A DNA stretch of 64,000 nt from Candidatus Legionella polyplacis. Lineage in GTDB: Bacteria > Pseudomonadota > Gammaproteobacteria > Legionellales > Legionellaceae. Below, piece after piece: positions 59,150 through 64,000 of this stretch (the stretch's first letter is position 1; the number at the start of each line of letters is the position of its first letter). The stretch is from the NCBI RefSeq assembly GCF_037013735.1, contig NZ_CP135136.1, forward strand, positions 434,001-498,000, given 5' to 3'. The position numbers were made by a program, and so were the translations under genes. A model generated the notes under the pieces. That model was not told the DNA's origin, made no database searches, and saw only the letters and a list, made by a program, of their open reading frames with translations.

Positions 59150-60043
59150 ATGAGTAGTAAAGTTACTTTCCAGGATATTTTTATAAAATTACAGGAATTT
59201 TGGGTAAATAGTGGTTGTTTACTTTTACAACCATTAGATATGGAAGTTGGTGCAGGTACATTTCATCCTGCTTCATTTTTTCGTACTATTGGACCAGAAC
59301 CTTGGTTTGTATCTTATTTTCAACCATCTAGAAGACCTTTAGATGGTAGGTATGGAAATAGTTTTAATCGACTTCAATATTATTGTCAATTTCAAGTTAT
59401 TATAAAACCATCTCCGGATAATGTACAGGAAATGTATTTTGACTCGCTTAAATATTTAAATATTGATTTGTCTATTAATGACATTCAATTTATAGAAGAT
59501 AACTGGGAATCTCCTACATTGGGAGCTTGTGGAGTTGGCTGGGAAGTTCGGCAAAATGGATTGGAGATTTCGCAATTTACATATTTTCAACAAATGGGTG
59601 GATTGGTGTGTGATCCTATATCTGTTGAGCTAACATATGGATTAGAGCGTATTTCTATGTTAATATTGGATGTAGATAATGTTTTTGATATACCTTGGAC
59701 AAAAACAAAGCAAGGAGAAGTAATTAATTATAGAGAAATTTATTATCAAAATGAAGTTGAAATGTCTCTATATAATTTTAAATTAGTTGATATTGATAAT
59801 TTATTGAAAAATTTTGAGTTTTGTCAAAATGAAGCTGATAGATTAATTTCTATAGGATTAATTATTCCTGCATATGAGATGGTAATAAAAGCTTCTCATT
59901 TTTTTAATTTATTAGAGGCTAGAAGAATATTTTCCATTAATGAGAGACAAGATTATATTTTTAAAATTAGAAAATTATCGACTTTAATAGCAGGGATTTA
60001 TTTTGTTCAGCGTAAAAATTTAGGTTTTCCTTTAAAGAAATAA
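59150..60043 (+). CDS. glyQ: Glycyl-tRNA synthetase alpha subunit
   Basis: Catalytic subunit of the bacterial alpha2beta2 enzyme. 297 aa. TFQDIFIKLQEFWVNSGCLLLQPLDMEVGAGTFHPA, the FFRTIGPEPWFVSYFQPSRRPLDGRYG block and EDNWESPTLGACGVGWEVR are strongly conserved. Followed by glyS after 9 bases. Confidence 0.97.
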   Translation: MSSKVTFQDIFIKLQEFWVNSGCLLLQPLDMEVGAGTFHPASFFRTIGPEPWFVSYFQPSRRPLDGRYGNSFNRLQYYCQFQVIIKPSPDNVQEMYFDSLKYLNIDLSINDIQFIEDNWESPTLGACGVGWEVRQNGLEISQFTYFQQMGGLVCDPISVELTYGLERISMLILDVDNVFDIPWTKTKQGEVINYREIYYQNEVEMSLYNFKLVDIDNLLKNFEFCQNEADRLISIGLIIPAYEMVIKASHFFNLLEARRIFSINERQDYIFKIRKLSTLIAGIYFVQRKNLGFPLKK

Positions 60044-60052
60044 GGAAATTTT

Positions 60053-62152
60053 ATGGGAGTTGATTTTTTATTTGAATTAGGGTATGAAGAATTACCATCA
60101 AAAGATTTATTGGTTTTTTCTGGAATATTTTTTAAAAAAATTTTAGATGGTATAAAATCTTATAACATTTTATATGAATGTAAAGAAATATTTTTATCTT
60201 CGAGAAGATTAGCTATATATATAAAAAATATTCAAGAGAAAAAAAAAGCAATTAGTGGTAATTTTTTACGATACGGTCCATTATATGGCTTGTCCTATGA
60301 CAAGTTAGGACAACCAACCAGTATTTTATTAAACTTTATTAAAAATAATAATTTGTCATTACAAGATATTACTGTTGCTTATTATAATAATAAAAAATAC
60401 GTAGCATACTATACTACGTTAGACAAAAAAAAACTTAGAGATTTGTTATCCGAATTGATATTAAAATCTTTTTCTTCTTTATCTTCTGTTAAGTTTATGC
60501 GTTGGAATTTAAGTAATTTTGTATTTATTAGACCTGTACGTTGGTTAGTATTTTTATTGGGAAAAGATGTTGTTGATTTTATGATTTATGGATTGAAGTC
60601 TGAACGTTTTACTTATGGTAATAAATTTTTTATGAAATCAAAAATTTATATTGACCATCCAAGTTTTTACAAAAAATTATTAAATAAATTTTATGTTATT
60701 CCAAATTTTTTTACAAGGAAACAATATATTTTAGATGAAATAAAAAAGATAGAAAGAAATTATAATGTTCATGTTATTTTTTCAGAAAATTTAATTAATG
60801 AAGTGACTTCTACAGTTGAATGGCCAAGAGTTTTATTGGGGAAATTTTCTAAAAAGTTTTTAATTTTACCAAAAGAAGTAATAATAGAGATTTTAGAAGT
60901 AAATCAAAGATGTTTTGCGTTACAAGATTCACAATTTTATTTAAGTCCATATTTTATTATTGTTACCAATATTGTGGGTAATAATTTTGATAAAGTTATT
61001 AGAGATAATGAAAAATCTGTCCATTTTAAACTTAATGATGCTGATTTTTTTTTTAATGAAGATAAAAAATATTCATTGATTAGTAGATATAGAAATTTAA
61101 ATAATATAATCTTTCAAAAAGATTTAGGTACGTTGAAAGAAAAAATTTATCGTATAAGGTATATTATAGAAACTGCGTTGGCAAATCCATTAAGTTTAAA
61201 TATTAATGATGTTATGAGGGCTATTAAATTATCTAAATGTGATTTATTAACTGAAATGGTACATGAATTTCCTAAATTACAAGGTTTTGTGGGATACCAT
61301 TATGCCATTTGTAATCGGGAAAGGATGTCTGTAGCTACAGCATTAAAAGAACAGTATTTTCCTCGTTTTTTTAATGATACGTTACCTATATCAAGGATAG
61401 GAATAGCTTTATCACTGGCTGATTGTTTAGATACATTTGTAGGTATGTTTTTAAAGTATGGCGAACCTACAAAATCTAAAGATCCTTTCAAATTAAGAAG
61501 GTATGCTTTATCTTTGGTTCGATTGCTTTTAAATATTTCTTATCCATTTAATTTGTCTTTTCTTATTAATTTAGTATATAACACTTATATTCGTTGTAAT
61601 TTTGTTAATTTTGATAATATTTATACTGTTAATAAAATGAATAATTTTATTCTTGATCGTTTTAAATATTATTGTTATAAGAATGGTGTTAATAAATCTT
61701 TATTAGAATCTATACTTATTTTTAATAAAGATTGTTTTTATGAGATTAATAATAAAATTGAAATATTGAAGCAATTTTTTCTTTTTAAGAAAGAATGTGG
61801 TTTTTTAATATCGGTTTGTAAACGTATTAATAATTTTTTGCTTAAAATACCAAAAATTAAATTTAATAATTTTGTAATTGATGAATTGTTTTTTAATAGT
61901 AATTTTGAATTTAGTTTATTTAAGTTTTTGATTGTTTTTGAAAAAAAAATAAAAAGTCTTATTTACAATAAAGAATGTGAATTACTTTTAAAGTATTTAG
62001 TAAAATTAGGAAAACTTTTGAATGATCTTTTAAATCATGTAAAGATCATGGATAATAATAATTTAATTTATTTTAATAGATTATCTTTAATTAAGAGATC
62101 ACAAAAATTATTTTTTGAAGTTTCTAATTTTTCATTATTAGAATTGGATTAA
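60053..62152 (+). CDS. glyS: Glycyl-tRNA synthetase beta subunit
   Basis: tRNA-binding subunit. 699 aa, close to E. coli (689). FELGYEELPSKDL at the N-terminus, VKFMRWNLSNFVFIRPVRW, EVTSTVEWPRVLLGKF, HFKLNDADFFFNEDKK, the HD-like LTEMVHEFPKLQGFVGYHYA and DPFKLRRYALSLVR. The C-terminal anticodon-binding domain is much more diverged and A/T-driven. AAGGA precedes ATG 60053. Confidence 0.96.
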   Translation: MGVDFLFELGYEELPSKDLLVFSGIFFKKILDGIKSYNILYECKEIFLSSRRLAIYIKNIQEKKKAISGNFLRYGPLYGLSYDKLGQPTSILLNFIKNNNLSLQDITVAYYNNKKYVAYYTTLDKKKLRDLLSELILKSFSSLSSVKFMRWNLSNFVFIRPVRWLVFLLGKDVVDFMIYGLKSERFTYGNKFFMKSKIYIDHPSFYKKLLNKFYVIPNFFTRKQYILDEIKKIERNYNVHVIFSENLINEVTSTVEWPRVLLGKFSKKFLILPKEVIIEILEVNQRCFALQDSQFYLSPYFIIVTNIVGNNFDKVIRDNEKSVHFKLNDADFFFNEDKKYSLISRYRNLNNIIFQKDLGTLKEKIYRIRYIIETALANPLSLNINDVMRAIKLSKCDLLTEMVHEFPKLQGFVGYHYAICNRERMSVATALKEQYFPRFFNDTLPISRIGIALSLADCLDTFVGMFLKYGEPTKSKDPFKLRRYALSLVRLLLNISYPFNLSFLINLVYNTYIRCNFVNFDNIYTVNKMNNFILDRFKYYCYKNGVNKSLLESILIFNKDCFYEINNKIEILKQFFLFKKECGFLISVCKRINNFLLKIPKIKFNNFVIDELFFNSNFEFSLFKFLIVFEKKIKSLIYNKECELLLKYLVKLGKLLNDLLNHVKIMDNNNLIYFNRLSLIKRSQKLFFEVSNFSLLELD

Positions 62153-62364
62153 GTACAATAAATATATTTAATATTTTATTATTATAATTTAGTTAATTTA
62201 TATTTAAAAATAAAGAAATTTTCTAGTTTTTTATATTTTTTTATAAAAAAATTATCATAAAATATATTTTATAATGTAGTTGGTTTTTTTTAAAAAAATA
62301 GTAGTGTTTTTTTATTAATTAATTTTATTAATTTTATTTGATAAGAATTTATGTTAAATAGATT

Positions 62365-64000
62365 ATGAAATTTATAATTAAATCGTTAATTATTGATGCT
62401 TTTAAAAAAATGAATTATTCAAGTATTATTTTTGATAAAGTTATTAATAATTTTAAAGTAGATTATACTAAAAATAAGAAATTTGGTGATTTTTTTACAA
62501 ATATATCTTTAGTTATTGCAAAAGTTACAAAAAAAAATCCTATGTGTATTGCTAAACATATGGTTGTTTTATTTTCAAAACATATAATTATTAAAGCTAT
62601 TGAAATAGCTTATCCAGGTTTTATTAATTTTTTTATATCTTATGATGAGAAATTTAACGTAATTAAAAAAATTTTAGAACAATCAGAAAATTATGGAAAA
62701 TTTTCGTTAGGTAGTGGAAAAAAAGTACTTATTGAATTTGTTTCAGCTAACCCTACAGGACCATTACATGTTGGTCATGGTAGGATAGCAGTTGTTGGTT
62801 CTATATTGTCTAAATTATTTGAGTTGTTAGGTTATCGCGTAATTAAAGAATATTATATAAATGATTTTGGAAAACAAATAGATATTTTATTGTTAAGTAT
62901 TTGGTTAATATATTTAAATTTAATTGGAGAACATGTTATTTTTCCAACTGGTGTTTATCGTAATGAATATGTAAAAAACATTGCTAATTGTATGTATAAA
63001 GAATATGGATCAAAATTTAAATATTCCTGGAATAAAATTAAGAATAAGTGGTTATCTAAAAAAATAGTAGAAAATGAAAAAGAAGTTTATATTGATTTTT
63101 TAATTGGAATAACTAAATCAGTTTTAGGGAGTTTTTATTATAAAATCATTTATAAAAATTCTTTATTTTTTATAATATGTAATATTAAAAAAGATTTGTC
63201 AGATTTTAAAATTTATTATGATAATTGGATATCTGAATGTGAATTATTAAATTCTGGAGTTGTTCAAAATATTATAGAGAAATTAAAAAAAAATGATTGT
63301 ACTTATATTAGTAATGGTGCTTTATGGTTTAAATCAACTAAATTTGGAGATGAAAAAGATAGAGTTTTAATTAAATCTAATGGTTCTATTACATATTTTG
63401 CGTCAGATATTGCATATCATATTGATAAATATAGTAGGGGATTTGATAAAATTATAAATGTTTTTGGTTGTGATCATCATGGTTATGTTGAGAGAATAAA
63501 GTCTGCTATAAAATCTTTTAATTATAACATAGATATTTTAAATATATTATTAATTCAATTTGTAGTCCTTTATAAGAATGGAAAAAATGTTAAATTATCA
63601 AAAAGAAATAATTATTCTATTAGTTTACATGATTTATATGAAGAATTAGGAAATGATGTTACTCGTTTTTTTTATATAATGAGAAAATCTGATCAATATA
63701 TAGAATTTGATCTGAATTTAGCAAAATTAAGATCTAATGAAAATCCTGTTTATTACATTCAATATGCATATGCTCGTATTTGTTCTGTAATTCGGCAAGT
63801 TAGTAAACGTAAATTATATTTTGATCAAGATGTAGGTTTATTACATTTATCTTTGCTTAATAAAACTCAGGAATTGGAGATTATATCTCTTCTTAATAAA
63901 TATTTAGATATTATCATTGGTGTATCAAAATCTTATGATCCACATAGAATTTCTTGTTATCTTTTAGATTTATCTTCTAAACTTCATAGTTATTATAATT
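62365..64000 (+). CDS. argS: Arginyl-tRNA synthetase (cut by window edge)
   Basis: Charges tRNA-Arg. About 545 codons are visible from ATG 62365, open to the right edge. N-terminal additional domain, then the class I HIGH-type site in EFVSANPTGPLHVGHGR, and near the end the KMSK-type loop KLSKRN. SDIAYHIDKY and the FGCDHHGY segment support the family. The frame is intact over the visible part; only the end of the anticodon-binding domain is missing. Unlinked to glyS by about 210 bases of spacer. Confidence 0.96.
   Translation, partial: MKFIIKSLIIDAFKKMNYSSIIFDKVINNFKVDYTKNKKFGDFFTNISLVIAKVTKKNPMCIAKHMVVLFSKHIIIKAIEIAYPGFINFFISYDEKFNVIKKILEQSENYGKFSLGSGKKVLIEFVSANPTGPLHVGHGRIAVVGSILSKLFELLGYRVIKEYYINDFGKQIDILLLSIWLIYLNLIGEHVIFPTGVYRNEYVKNIANCMYKEYGSKFKYSWNKIKNKWLSKKIVENEKEVYIDFLIGITKSVLGSFYYKIIYKNSLFFIICNIKKDLSDFKIYYDNWISECELLNSGVVQNIIEKLKKNDCTYISNGALWFKSTKFGDEKDRVLIKSNGSITYFASDIAYHIDKYSRGFDKIINVFGCDHHGYVERIKSAIKSFNYNIDILNILLIQFVVLYKNGKNVKLSKRNNYSISLHDLYEELGNDVTRFFYIMRKSDQYIEFDLNLAKLRSNENPVYYIQYAYARICSVIRQVSKRKLYFDQDVGLLHLSLLNKTQELEIISLLNKYLDIIIGVSKSYDPHRISCYLLDLSSKLHSYYN

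Overview
This window looks like part of the chromosome of a strongly reduced, very AT-rich, host-restricted gammaproteobacterium, most likely of the order Legionellales. Intergenic DNA is almost pure A/T, proteins are rich in Lys, Asn, Ile and Phe, and long A and T runs occur inside genes. TGA is used as a stop, so the code is the standard bacterial one. Pointers to the Legionella/Coxiella side are a Com1/DsbA2-like periplasmic thioredoxin-fold protein, a SURF1-CtaA pair for aa3 oxidase, two tandem MFS carriers like the Legionella Pht group beside a phosphopentomutase, a csrA gene, a tkt-gap-pgk cluster and an HslV with a short N-terminal prefix. A louse symbiont of the 'Candidatus Legionella polyplacis' type would fit. 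That species-level suggestion is inference and was not tested by a database search.

Layout. 1-10 kb: 5' part of nadK (minus), a BenE-family transporter whose stop codon lies inside a tRNA-Ser gene, SURF1 and heme A synthase, ruvX, ratA-rnfH, alaS and minDE (minus, no minC beside it). 10-18 kb: guaB-guaA-tadA, map (minus), rpsB-tsf-pyrH-frr, tRNA-Ile2(CAU). 18-25 kb: the macromolecular synthesis operon rpsU-dnaG-rpoD (minus), divergent tsaD with overlapping promoters, tRNA-Leu(CAA), purB. 25-33 kb: murG, mreBCD, icd, csrA, then birA and a phosphopantetheinyl transferase (minus). 33-44 kb: accA-tilS, two MFS carriers with deoB, hslVU, a frameshifted prmB, asd. 44-49 kb: rne (minus) divergent from rluC, then pgsA and tRNA-Gly, -Cys and -Leu. 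49-56 kb, minus strand: gpsA-secB-(gap)-yibN, dapB, pgk-gap-tkt. 56-64 kb: an intergenic stretch with the tmRNA gene ssrA, yajC, the DsbA2/Com1-like gene, glyQ-glyS and the 5' part of argS.

Nearly everything is conserved housekeeping: translation and tRNA modification, purine nucleotide synthesis, cell shape and wall precursors (murG, mreBCD, asd, dapB), lower glycolysis and non-oxidative pentose phosphate steps, one TCA enzyme, fatty-acid synthesis support (accA, birA, PPTase), protein quality control (hslVU, tmRNA, secB) and aerobic respiration support. I found no phage, insertion sequence, CRISPR array, toxin-antitoxin pair, secretion system or new multi-gene system. The most interesting signals are erosion and compensation: prmB is broken only by one base in an A11 run, the benE 3' end runs into a tRNA gene beyond an A10 run, tRNA-Ser has an oversized variable arm, MinDE lacks an adjacent MinC, DapB has an odd active-site substitution, RNase E keeps a possible membrane-anchor helix, and rpsU/tsaD share interleaved opposing promoters.
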